From Chrysemys picta bellii (taxonomy: Eukaryota > Chordata > Testudines > Emydidae), in the NCBI RefSeq assembly GCF_011386835.1, contig NC_088791.1, forward strand, positions 6,200,998-6,264,997: DNA of 64,000 nt, in the 5' to 3' direction. The notes beneath the pieces were generated by a model. It searched no databases, was not told where the DNA came from, and worked only from the letters and a program-made list of their open reading frames with translations. Of the stretch, positions 34,474-44,033 are shown piece by piece. The first letter of the stretch is position 1. Every line of letters begins with the position of its first letter. The translations under genes were made by a program, and so were the position numbers.

Positions 34474-34951
34474 CTTGTGGTTCTCAACCAGGCGTACGCC
34501 TACTCCTGGGGGTACAGAGAGGTAATCTGGGGGTACTCAGCTTCTCTAGATCAAGTGTTTCTCAATCTGGAGGCTGCAACCTCCAGAGGGTTGCATTGTG
34601 GGTGGCAATCAGGGGCCCCCATGCCACAGGGGGCCCCACAAAGCTAAGTTACATGCTTCAGCGTTGTGTGACGGGGCTCAGGCTTCAGACAAGGCTCACA
34701 ATTGAAAAACAGGCTCAAGCATTGCACTGAAATGTAAGTACAATATCTATATTCCAGTCAATTTATGTTATAATTATATGGTAAAAATGAGAAAGTCAGC
34801 ACTTTTTCAGTAAGCGTGGCTGTGACACTTCTGTATTTTTGTGTCTGATTTTATAAGCGAGCAGTTTTTAAGTGAGGTGAAACTTGGGGTACGCAAGACA
34901 AATCCGATTCCTGAAAGGGGGACATTAGCCTAGAAAGGTTGAAAACCACTG
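34474..34951. mobile_element. hAT-like DNA transposon inside CR1
   Basis: Left end TTGTGGTTCTCAACC and right end GGTTGAAAACCACTG are imperfect inverted repeats of the CAGTGGTTCTCAACC type, common for hAT (Charlie-type) relics. The interior has the mirrored 'gggggtac' and 'ggggtacgcaagacaaat' phrases typical of this repeat. No transposase. Confidence 0.7.
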
Positions 34952-35055
34952 ATCTAGACCATCCCTGAGAAGTGTTTGTCTAACCTGCTCTTAACAACCT
35001 CCAATGACTGAGATTTCACAACCCCCCCAGGTAATTTGTTCCAGCGCTTAACTAC

Positions 35056-35638
35056 ATAATAACGGTAGACCAATGGTCCATCTAGCCCAGTATCCCATCT
35101 TCTGACAGTGGCCAATGCCAGGTGCCCCAGAGGGAATGAACAGAACAGGCAATCACCGAGTGATCCATCCATTGTCGACCATTCTGGCAAACAGAGGCTA
35201 GAGACACTCAGAGCATGGGGTTGCATCCCTGACTATCTTGGCTAATAGCCATTGATGGACCTATACTCCAGGAACTTATCTAGTTCTTTTTTGAACCCTG
35301 TTATAGGTTTGGCCTTCACAACATCTCCTGGCAATGAGTTCCACAGGTTGTGCATTGTGGGAAGAAATACTTTGTTTTAAACCTGCTGCTTATTAATTTC
35401 ATTGGGTGATCCTTGGTTCTTGTGTTACGAGAAGAAGTAAATAACACTTCCTTAGGCACTTCCTCTACACCAGTCATGATTTTATAGACCTCTATCATAT
35501 CCAAGCTGAAAAGTCCCAGTCTTTCTAATCTGTCCTCGTATGGAAGCTGTTCCAGACCCCTAATCATGTTTGGTGCCTTTCTATTTCTTTTCCAATTCTA
35601 ATATATCTTTTTTTATATGGGGTCACCAGAACTGCATA
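35056..35638 (-). mobile_element. CR1 3' fragment inserted in an older CR1
   Basis: The 3' UTR ('cagaggctagagacactcag' at 35193) and C-terminal coding part are similar to the start of the window, 5'-truncated at about 35638. Confidence 0.8.
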
Positions 35639-36235
35639 CAGGTCTAAACCTTCAGTTAGGAAGTTTTTCCTAATATCTAACCTAAATCTCCCCTGCTGAA
35701 ATTTAAGCCCATTTCTTCTTGTCCTGGCCTCACTGGTTAAGGAGAACAATATATCACCTCCTCTTTATAACAATATTTTACACACTCGAAGATTATTATC
35801 AGGTCCCTCCTCAGTCTTCTCTTCTCCAGACTAAACAAGCCCAATTTTTTCAATCTTCCCTCAGAGGTCATGTTTTCCAGACCTTGAATGATTTCTGTTG
35901 CTCTTCTCTGGACCTTCTCCAATTTGTCCAGATCTTTCCCAAAGTGCGATGCCCAGAACTGGACACTGTTCTCCAGTTGAGGCCTTATCCGCATGGAGTA
36001 GAGCAGAAGAATTACTTCTTGTGTCTTGCTTACAACACTCCCGCTAGTACATCCCAGAATGTTTGCTTTTTTTGCAACAATATTACCTCGTTGGCTCGTA
36101 TTTAATTTGTGATCCACTATCACCCCCAGATCCTTTTCTGCAGTACTGCTTCCTACGTCATGTCCTAGTAACATGGGTTTTGCATTTATTGTCTTTCTTC
36201 CCTTTCCCTTCCAAGGCATCCTTGCGCCACTGCTG

Positions 36236-37933
36236 CCGTAACAGTACCAAAGAACTCAGCGCAACATTCATTATGCAATCACTGTTGCATTCCGTAGTGT
36301 AAATGACTGCTGCAAAGTTCCATGTGTGAAAACAAGAGAATCCGAGAGCGACCAATGAGAGGGGCTGGATGGGGGACGGAGCCAGAACGGGGAGGTGCAG
36401 TATATGAGGAACCCGGCGGCAATGAGGGAGGGGGGAAGGGGAGCTGGGACAATAATGACTCCCCCGGAGGGTGAGAGATGGTGGGATTTTGGGGAGAGGA
36501 GGCAGATGAGTGGCTGGGGAGATGTAGCTTGTGGCTAGCTAGGGGAAAAAGTTGGTGGCCAAAGAGGAGCTGTTGCTGGGGCTCTAAACTTGCACAGCAA
36601 CACTGCTGCCAAGCTGTAAAGCAGGATAGCAGTGCATCTGCTCGGCGGGTCCCTGAGCTGGGCAGCGCTCACGAGGGAGGGAGTGCTCCCTCTCACCGTG
36701 TCTCTATCGCTATTGGCCAGACCCTGCCAGCTTCAACCACATCAGGCGCCCCATTAGCTGTCACTAATATTAGACGTTCCTTCCTCTGCGGCCCATCTGA
36801 CACTAGAGGGACCTCCTATCACACACACATGTCCGGTTCCTTCCAATAGAAGGCAGCAGGATGTGTATATAGATGCGTGCGCGCGCACACCCCCATAAGT
36901 ACATTAAAGGTGAAAACCGACAGGGTTTACAATCCCATTAGCCATCCCCTAACAAGTATGCAAAATTTGCAGCATTTAGGTAAATTACCGCCGCCGCTTC
37001 TTTTTGCCAGTAAATCGGGTAAATCGACCTCTTTCGCCACATCCTTGAGTATCTCCGTGATACCTTGAGGGGATGTTCCTTTGTGGACATATTGTCCGAT
37101 ATATGTATCCTTACATACATATAGGGTCCTGAGATTAACTTTAAGGAACTGATCTTGGAACATAACTGGGGACTTTACAGTATTGGTAGTTGGTGTTTGC
37201 AGCTATCAGTATCTGCCCCAATCAGCTGCTGAAGGCAGGGTCCTGGAAGTAAGAACCCAGTGAGATCCTCCCTCCTGGGCAGAATTGGAGATAAACTTCC
37301 TGGCTGGATTTGGCGCTTCTGATGTATAGCGAGATCTACTTTCTATTATTGAGTCCATTGTCCTCCCTCAAAGAGTATTTGTAGCAGCTGCTGTTGGGAT
37401 GGCATTTGTAATACGCTAAGTGCACACACAGGAAAAACTGTATTACCTGGGACCTTGGGATAGCAACCTAACACCGTCCTACAGACAGCAGACACGCAAC
37501 AGGAAGGTGCTACATGGGACACCCCTTGTCCGGTACCTGTGGCAATGCAGGTCCCAGCCTACCCAAATAAATGCTATCTTCATTTCAAAAACTATTTACA
37601 CTCCTTATTGCACATACCGTCGGATTTGGTGCTCCGGTGCTGCTGTTTAAAGGCCTGGAGACACCATATCACTAACAGGAGCAATGGGAAACCAATAAGG
37701 CTGTAGTGAGTTCTTCCATGTTTTAGATGAACTCCTTCCTCTGCAAAAGGGTAAAGATCTTTAGAGAAATGGAATAGCTTTCCATATTTCAAGTATAACC
37801 CAATATATTCCTGATGTGACATATAACCAGAAACTTTGGTATGGGATTAAACTTTTCAAAAGTGTAGAACAGACCATTGTCCGTCTTGGTTTTTTCCACC
37901 CGGACTCAAACACATTGCAAGGGATACATAGGA
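36236..37933. other. No gene recognised
   Basis: Contains an alternating CG/CA tract (36879-36892) and a GA/GG-rich area (36420-36500). The 79-codon minus-strand frame at 36927-37163 has no recognised domain. Confidence 0.5.
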
Positions 37934-38139
37934 CAGGGCCGGCTCCAGGCACCAGCTTAACAAGCAGGTGCTTGGGGCGGCCAAGGGAGAGGGGCGGCAC
38001 ATGCGGCAATTCGGGGGCGGCAGGTCCCTCACTCCCTCTAGGAGCGAAGGACCTGCCGCCGAACTGCCGCTGCCGATCGCGGCTTTTTTTTTTTTTTTTT
38101 TTTTTGCTTGGGGCGGCAGAAATGCTGGAGCCGGCCCTG
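37934..38139. mobile_element. hAT MITE with target-site duplication
   Basis: 206 bp with perfect 14-bp inverted ends CAGGGCCGGCTCCA/TGGAGCCGGCCCTG. It is flanked by 8-bp repeats ACATAGGA (37926-37933) and ACGTAGGA (38140-38147) with one mismatch, the length expected for hAT. Contains a T run of 22 (38084-38105). Confidence 0.9.
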
Positions 38140-38377
38140 ACGTAGGAAATCAAGAGCAAAAACACAGCGAGGTGTTCAAGACTAAAGAAGGGCCATTGTG
38201 CTGGTGGGGGGAGAATCTTGGAGTGGAGAACAGTAATTGAGAGAGCTGGGGATTCAAGGGAGAAGCAGATTGCTGTGAGGGGAGGAATCTTCCCCCAGGG
38301 TAGGTACAGACAGTAGTTGTGTAGGATAAAGCAACTTTACTGTGGTGACTTGATCTCAAAGTACAGACATACCCACT

Positions 38378-38628
38378 CAGGCCAAGTCTATGCTACAAGG
38401 CTTTGTTGGCACAGCTGTGTCGGTCGGGGGGGGTGGGCAAAACCCCCAGCGTAGACACGGCTGTGCCGATAGAAAAGTGCTTCTGTCCACTTAGCTCACG
38501 TTGTTTGGGGAGGGGGTGTTACTACGCCAACAGAAAAGAATCCTTCCGTCAGCCTACGCTGTGTCTACATGGAGGGGCTCCGCTGGTACAGCTAGACCTG
38601 CAAAGCATTGTAGCATAGACACAGCCTG
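38378..38628. mobile_element. Small DNA transposon (hAT-like) with inverted ends
   Basis: The left end CAGGCCAAGTCTATGCTACAA and the complement of the right end, CAGGCTGTGTCTATGCTACAA, match at 18 of 21 positions. No convincing 8-bp target repeat was seen, so the exact family is open. 251 bp, no coding capacity. Confidence 0.7.
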
Positions 38629-39124
38629 AACTGGTTTCTGGAGGGATTGGGTGACCCAGAGCAATGCCACTGGAGGAAAAGAGAAATAATTCATTTCAGT
38701 GGTGGGCAGCAAGAGCGGGACAGGTTAGAGAAAGATCAGATGGGCTGGTGTCAAACCTTTAGCAAAGGGCAAAAGTAGAAGAACTGAAGAAGACATAAAG
38801 GACCCTACATTTTAGCCTTAGATTCCCATGCTCAAATTAAGTCCTGTACCTGGGAGGTCTGGGGATGGGACTGGAGGGGTAGGAGCCACGATACACTGTT
38901 AAATCGATCACACTTTTAAAAGGTCTGGATGTAGGATCTTCAAGCCTCATTATAAAGTGGCTAATAACGATCATCCCAACTCTCACGCTTAGTATTCAGA
39001 CCTGAAATGACAGCTCTTCAAACAGCCAATGTCCCTGGGAAAGTGACACTGAGGTTTGTTGGCTCTTTCACTCAGGACATTTGTAAGAGCAGGTTTCGTA
39101 CGGGCGGATTCCAGTACGGCGTAC
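38629..39124. other. No gene recognised (intron-like)
   Basis: Lies downstream of the V-set exon on the minus strand. No C-type Ig exon or transmembrane exon was recognised here. Confidence 0.45.
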
Positions 39125-39469
39125 CAGACACAGAAAGCTGCACCACCTGTTCACGAGGCAGCGTCTCCTCATATAAGAAAGCATGGCAGGAGTCGTTTCC
39201 TGTATCGTTCAGGGTCAGTCTTTTCAACAACAGAGATGCGTTGCCTTTGGAAAATTCCTGAGGGAAGAGCTGGGTTCTCTCCCGAAATCTTTCTCCTTGA
39301 TGCTCCAGATGGTCTTTGCCGTCATAGAAGCTGTGGACTATTTCCTGAGTTTCTGAGTCCTGCCAGTTCACAGTCACTTCTTCAAGATGCACGACACCTT
39401 CCCCTCCAACAATGCAGGGCAGGAGCACGTCTTCGTTTACAACCTCTTTAATAACACAACACAGACAGC
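39125..39469 (-). CDS. Ig V-set exon, B7/butyrophilin-like
   Basis: A 345-bp exon with acceptor TTTTGCCAG|GC (exon base 39469) and donor TCTG|GTACGC (39125|39124). Both introns are phase 1, as is standard for Ig V exons. The domain has the B-strand cysteine in VLLPC, the core tryptophan in VNWQD, a C'-C'' region like that of B7 proteins (IVHSFYDGKDHLE), RTQLF and NASLLLKRLTLNDTG. The F-strand cysteine follows in DTGNDSC. The usual Asp-x-Gly-x-Tyr-x-Cys has Asp in place of Tyr, which could weaken the fold. HHLA2, CD276, VTCN1 or butyrophilins are the likely relatives (T-cell co-signalling or gamma-delta T-cell ligands at the cell surface), but the exon alone cannot decide. There are two N-glycosylation-like sites (NAS, NDS). 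No other exon of this gene was found, so it may be an isolated or duplicated exon. Confidence 0.68.
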
Positions 39470-40321
39470 CTGGCAAAAGATCAAAAGAACATGGGATTGG
39501 TGACTGCAATTTGTCTCTTCATTTTCTCACACCGTTTTTTGTTAACCTATGAAAGTGGCACACAACCTACTGGTATGAGGTTGGGTTCTGCACCATTAAA
39601 CTCAACAGGAAAGTTGTAGTGGAGGCAGGTTTAGTCCCACAATGACCTGTCAACATTCACTTGAATCTAGATTGCTCCCAGAATCAAGTCTAGGAGTGTG
39701 ACGTTGAGTGAAACAAACATCCGGATATATCTCCTATTACATTTGCTCTTTCCAAAGATTTTTCTGCTAAAGCCACGCTCCTTTCCCCTGCTTCACAGCC
39801 AATCATCTCCTTGTGCCTCATGGAATGCTGACAGACCCCGGTCATCATCAGCTGGGATCAAACCTGGGACCTCAGGAGTTTAAGGCATGAGCCGCTACCG
39901 CATGACCTGAAAGACACCGCTCTCTCAGCCAAGACTGCAGCAGGTTCATCAATCGCTACCTGGCCTAGCTGCCACTGGAGGGGGATGGAGCACTGCAGCA
40001 CACCACACAGGCAGGGGGTACACTCAGAACACTATTAAAACAAAATGTGGAAGACACTCCCATGTCTCCGAAGACACTCCCATGTCCAGCCAGGCAGAGC
40101 GCTCTAGACTGGGAACCGGAGGGGGCCTGGCCTGGGGGCGGAGCATGGGCAGGGCCACGCTAGGCTGTTTGGGAAGGCACAGCATGGGCGGCATGGGCGG
40201 CAGGTATGTGATTTCCTTATACGGTAATCACTGATTTTCTTTTCATTGCAAATGATGCTATGATGGGATTTGGATAAGGTTGTGTTGATGTCGGGGTGGC
40301 TTCTGAGACCTTCTCCACTCA
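39470..40321. other. No protein gene recognised
   Basis: Contains the SINE-like segment at 39838-39912 and otherwise mixed DNA, including a short duplicated phrase ('agacactcccatgtc' twice at 40052-40085). Confidence 0.5.
39838..39912 (-). repeat. tRNA-like SINE head or decayed tRNA-derived repeat
   Basis: On the minus strand: 'atgcggtagcggctcatgcc', then 'aggtcccaggtttgatccca', which fits A-box and B-box positions. A stable cloverleaf could not be drawn with confidence, so it is called SINE-like rather than a tRNA gene. Confidence 0.4.
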
Positions 40322-41073
40322 GTGTAGTAAGATGAGGCCCTGAAACATAAGCTCTTGTGTCAAAGGCCCAGTCTGAGGCCCGAAGCCTGAACCAAAGTAC
40401 TTCCAGGCACTGCTAAGCAAAAGCTGGGCTGTGAGCCAGAGGCAAGCCCCGCTCACAGAAGTTGGAGAGAAGAGGGTTGTTAGAAGCAGCTGCATTCACA
40501 CATAAGCGCTAATAAGAGGAACTTGTGCCAAGATGGCACCTGGACAGCCCGATACAAGGACACTCCATAGACATAACAAGGAACAGGCAGGTGTATCTTA
40601 AAGACAGGGTCAAAAGGACAGCATGCTGGATAGATCTGTTTGTCTGAAACATGATCAAAGGAGGAGACAGCACCCTAATGAGCCAAGAGGCTGTATCTCA
40701 ATACGTCAGTAGGGATGAGTAATCTGTCCTGTAACTGTATAAAAGTAGGTCCCGGAGTGCGCATCTTTGTCTGGCCTACGGGGCAGTGGAAAGTCCCGCC
40801 ACTGACTGAGCCGGTCCATCGCTAGGGGGCACAAATTCGTAGTATATCTTGTGGAGTCTATGGGAAACTATTACTGTGCTTCATTTGACAATTAAACCTG
40901 GCTCGGTTCCTTCGTACCTTTCTAGAGTCTGTGGTCTTTGGAGGTTCTCTCGGGGTTTGCGGTGTCAGCGATCTGCGCAGAGCCGGGGTAGCACACAGAG
41001 GGAACACGCACGCAGCCGACTGTTATCAGCATCGAACAAGAGCAGAGCACCACACTGGTAGCGTCTGACGACA
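40322..41073 (+). mobile_element. 5' LTR of the endogenous retrovirus
   Basis: The right end is firm: ...TCTGACGACA at 41073, followed by the primer-binding site, and the last 185 bp match 49309-49490. TATAAAAG (40738-40745) is the likely promoter TATA box and ATTAAA (40891-40896) the likely poly(A) signal. The left end (TG at about 40322) is a guess, because the 3' LTR lacks U3 and no duplicate flank was found. Confidence 0.7.
40738..40745 (+). promoter_or_regulatory. LTR TATA box
   Basis: TATAAAAG about 335 bp upstream of the LTR right end and 146 bp upstream of the poly(A)-like ATTAAA, as expected for U3/R of a retroviral LTR. Confidence 0.6.
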
Positions 41074-41074
41074 T

Positions 41075-41092
41075 TGGTGACCCCGACCTCTG
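41075..41092 (+). promoter_or_regulatory. Primer-binding site, tRNA-Trp type
   Basis: TGGTGACCCCGAC starts two bases after the LTR end and matches 13 of 13 leading bases of the tRNA-Trp-complementary site used by avian leukosis-type viruses. The final five bases differ. Confidence 0.75.
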
Positions 41093-41138
41093 ATCTGGTG
41101 AGTCAGCGAGCTGTCCGCTGTAGGACTCGCGATCTAAC

Positions 41139-43020
41139 ATGGCAGAAAACCACGAGCTAGGGAACCCCCTTTTCCCCTCCCTTCAAATCCCCCCGGAGTT
41201 TGATAACTCCTGGACTCTCTGGATTGCCAGTAAAGGGGGTCCATATGAATTTTAAAAAAAAGTGGGGAAACATGAACTGGCTTATGTAAAGCAATAGCAG
41301 AAACAGACGCTTTAAAGAATAATAATAAAAGTAAAGAAGCAAAAATTTTGCAAGTAATATCTATGGCAGTACAATGGCTTAAACAGCACGCCGCTATGCT
41401 AGCCAGACAGGAAATGCAAAAGACCAGGGAAGTAAAAGCGGTAACCAAAACTTTAAAGGAAGCAACCCAGGCAGTCGAGCACTGGAACGCCCAAGCCCTT
41501 TTAACAGGGCAACAGGCAGTTCAAACTCATGATATGCTCGAGCAAATACAGCAGGAAAATAAGAGATTAAAAATAGCTGTAAAAAACCTGCAAAAGCAAA
41601 AGGTACCGTCCTCCATAGCTCAGCAAGCTTCAGGTGCTTTTACTGTACCTGAAGTGTGGGGACAGAAATGGAAACAGGTGGCCCTAGCTACATTAAAAGA
41701 TGGGACATGGGACAATTGGAATGGATGCTGCAAAGGGGACATGTGGAATGGCCCAATTGAATCATCCTCTATTGATCCATGGGCAGGGGCTACAGCACCA
41801 CATCTGCCACCTTATGATGAGAACCAGGTTATGGGCAAACCCTCCTCAAAACCTAGATCAATTCCAGTTAAAACAGGAAAAATGGGAGAAATTGAGGGAG
41901 AAACCCCTGCTGAAGAACCAGACCCCAATACTCCGCATGCACCCCAATTTACCCTTGATACTATCCCACGCACTGAGGGTCCACCACCATTGAGGCCACG
42001 GAATGCAGTGGAAACTGCAACAAAAAGACTGACCATTTAAGAGAACCATGGTCCTGTGGCAATTATGCAGAAAGAGAAATAAATCAGGCCCCTGATTATA
42101 TAGAGAGGGAGAGATATCAGGCATCTAAAAGTACATACTCACCTCACCTGCCGCGAGTAAGCGGCTTAACTGCCAGACTCGATGCTTTAAAAATTAATGA
42201 GCTAACTGCACTAGCTGGAGCCGTCGGTCCCCCGCCTTCCGAGAATTTTAACGAATTAATGGCCTGGCTCCATAAATGCTCACAGTTATTAAAAGCTGTG
42301 GGAATTGACATGTTACAGGAACCAATTCTGGTACAAACACTTTTGGGACCACTGAACTGTTATACCCTGGGTTTTGATGATAATGTTACGCAAATGATTA
42401 AACGTGTGGTTCAAAAACATTTTAAGCTATCCAGTGAGTTAGCGATACTTAAAGGAATTACAAGAATGCCAGGGGAGGCTCCGGCAAAGTTGGCTGATGG
42501 AATAAAAACATACACTAGGTTAACAGCGGTGACTATGAATCTTGAGGATTTGAAGCAACTTGTGTTAGAGGCAATGCCTTCTGGGGCGTTCGATTGGATG
42601 AAGGCTTGGTGCGAGAACGGAGGTAGAGATATACCCTGGAATGAATGGATTGAAAAAGTGGAAACTGCAGTTAAACAACAGGAAGGAACTCCTGTCAATG
42701 AGTGGCGAACACAGTTAGGACAGTGGAAAACAGAGGGTCCTGGATACTCTCCCCGCGGCCGTGGCCGGGGTTGGAGAGGTCGCGGAATGAATAAAGGCAG
42801 AGGAGGAAATGGAGAGAGTGAATGGGTAACGCCTGGAGTTTTGAAACAGGAAAATTTAGATCTTAAGGGAGAGATTGAGAAGCTGCGGGCACCATTGCAG
42901 GCACGTATGATCGGCAAGGAGTCTCGAAAGGAGGAAGATAAGACAGGAATGAAGGTAGCTCAGGCGACGGTCTTGGCATCTGGACTGAATGACCTGATTG
43001 TCACTAATTCAACAGAATAG
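41139..43020 (+). pseudogene. ERV gag, frame-shifted twice
   Basis: Starts at ATG 41139 (MAENHELGNPLFPS). It loses frame at a run of eight A (41254-41262), resumes as an open frame 41348-42040, shifts again at an A-rich spot around 42010-42030, and is open to TAG at 43018-43020. The middle part has a predicted coiled coil (AVTKTLKEATQAVEHW, and a MLEQIQQENKRLK region, about 41440-41580), then a Pro-rich linker and a capsid-like helical domain (42259-42720). The C-terminus carries an Arg-Gly cluster (RGRGRGWRGRG, about 42755-42787) in place of Cys-His zinc knuckles. Gag forms the particle and packages RNA; the Arg-Gly part would be the nucleic-acid-binding region by analogy with viruses that lack zinc knuckles. 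Broken as read. Confidence 0.78.
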
Positions 43021-43109
43021 GACAGCCCTCCCTGTAACTCGGAATGCATTTTCCAGCAACCCATGACAATAGATGTCTGGGGACACCTCTACTGAAGCAC
43101 TGAGTTGGG

Positions 43110-43185
43110 CATGGGCTTGTAGATTTTCTATTGAACACAGGAGCTAGAATTCCGATAGTACAAGATGAATTTAATGTATATCCAG
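43110..43185 (+). pseudogene. ERV protease N-terminal fragment, active-site Asp changed
   Basis: The frame reading LLNTGARIPI (about 43128-43157) corresponds to the retropepsin active-site loop, where Asp-Thr-Gly-Ala is normal. Here the catalytic Asp codon is AAC (Asn). The frame is cut at 43185 by the solo LTR. The C-terminal part resumes after 44033 (GRGNLIGAETIKRLGL at about 44145-44195 matches the protease 'GR..L....L..L' region). Retroviral protease cleaves Gag and Pol; this one is inactive as read. Confidence 0.7.
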
Positions 43186-44028
43186 TGAAGGGTTAAAATC
43201 CATGTGCATGTTATATAACAACCTGGTATATGAATTATGCCAGCTCTTTTCCAGACCCAAAGTCCAGAGTTTGGTTTGGAGACCAGAGGCCTAGCTAATA
43301 GTGATCAGCGACGAGAAAGCTGGGGTAAACAAGATAACATTGCCTTTGCTAAGATCTGCTTGGTCAGTAGAAATGCCAGATGTTGAAGCAATAACTGAAT
43401 AATTATGTTTCATCCAATGTTTCAAATTGAACAAAGGATCCCTGTTCCTATTGTGTTTCTCCTGAAGGGAAAACAGTCTTCCCACAGATCCAACCTTGAG
43501 TTTATGAAATATTGGCACATGTCACTATAATGATATGGCATCCTTCCACCTCCCTTCCAAGGGACCAATGCCCTGCCTTAAGACATAAAGGAGACAATCT
43601 CTATTTTCATATGCTTTCACTGTTTCTTTGCTTTATCCCCTAGACATGTACCTGTCGGACAATCAAAGGAGTTACTCCGTTCCTATGGACCCCAAATCAG
43701 AATTCAACATATATATTTTATACTAATAACATTTTATCAAAGTATTAATCAAATGTTAACTTGCTAACTTGAGACCATGGGCGGAGACATTGTGTAACCT
43801 TTTAACCATTGGCTATTGTGCTATCTTGTCTTGCTGCAAAACCTATCCCGGGGTGTGGAACTGCCTACCCCGTCACCTTCCCCCGCCCATGGAAAATCTA
43901 TATATTTCATTGTAATCAATTGATTGACAGTGTCTCTGAGCCTAATAAGCCAGGTGACACTCCGCCAGCGCTGTGTGTAATAAACCCCTATGCTTTGACC
44001 TCTACACGGTGTGGATTTATGTCCTTCA
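43186..44028 (+). mobile_element. Solo LTR inserted in the ERV protease, 5-bp target duplication
   Basis: 843 bp from TGAAGG (43186) to CCTTCA (44028), inverted termini with TG...CA. It is flanked on both sides by TCCAG (43181-43185 and 44029-44033). It has a TATA-like ATATATT (43898-43904) and AATAAA (43979-43984) near the 3' end. No internal retroviral genes remain, so it is a solo LTR left by LTR-LTR recombination of a younger provirus of a different family. Confidence 0.9.
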
Positions 44029-44033
44029 TCCAG

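Larger units (their letters stand above)
34393..36235 (-). mobile_element. Nested CR1 elements with a hAT insertion
   Basis: An old CR1 (pieces 34393-34473, 34952-35055 and about 35639-36235) reads as one continuous 3' region when the intervening DNA is ignored: 'atcatctagtctagaccccc', then 'taacctgctcttaacaac', then 'agttaggaagtttttccta', then 'ctggaccttctccaattt'. A second CR1 of the abundant turtle subfamily (about 35056-35638) is inserted in it, and a hAT element (34474-34951) splits its 3' tail. Confidence 0.8.

Noticed and set aside
36927..37163. 79-codon minus-strand frame
   Set aside because: No recognised domain, no splice context, low expected significance at this length.
6062..39469. 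Signal-peptide exon (6062-6122) joined to the V-set exon (39125-39469)
   Set aside because: Phases match, but on the minus strand the signal exon lies downstream of the V exon, so they cannot be spliced in that order.
39838..39912. Functional tRNA gene
   Set aside because: Box-like motifs only; no convincing acceptor stem or terminator.
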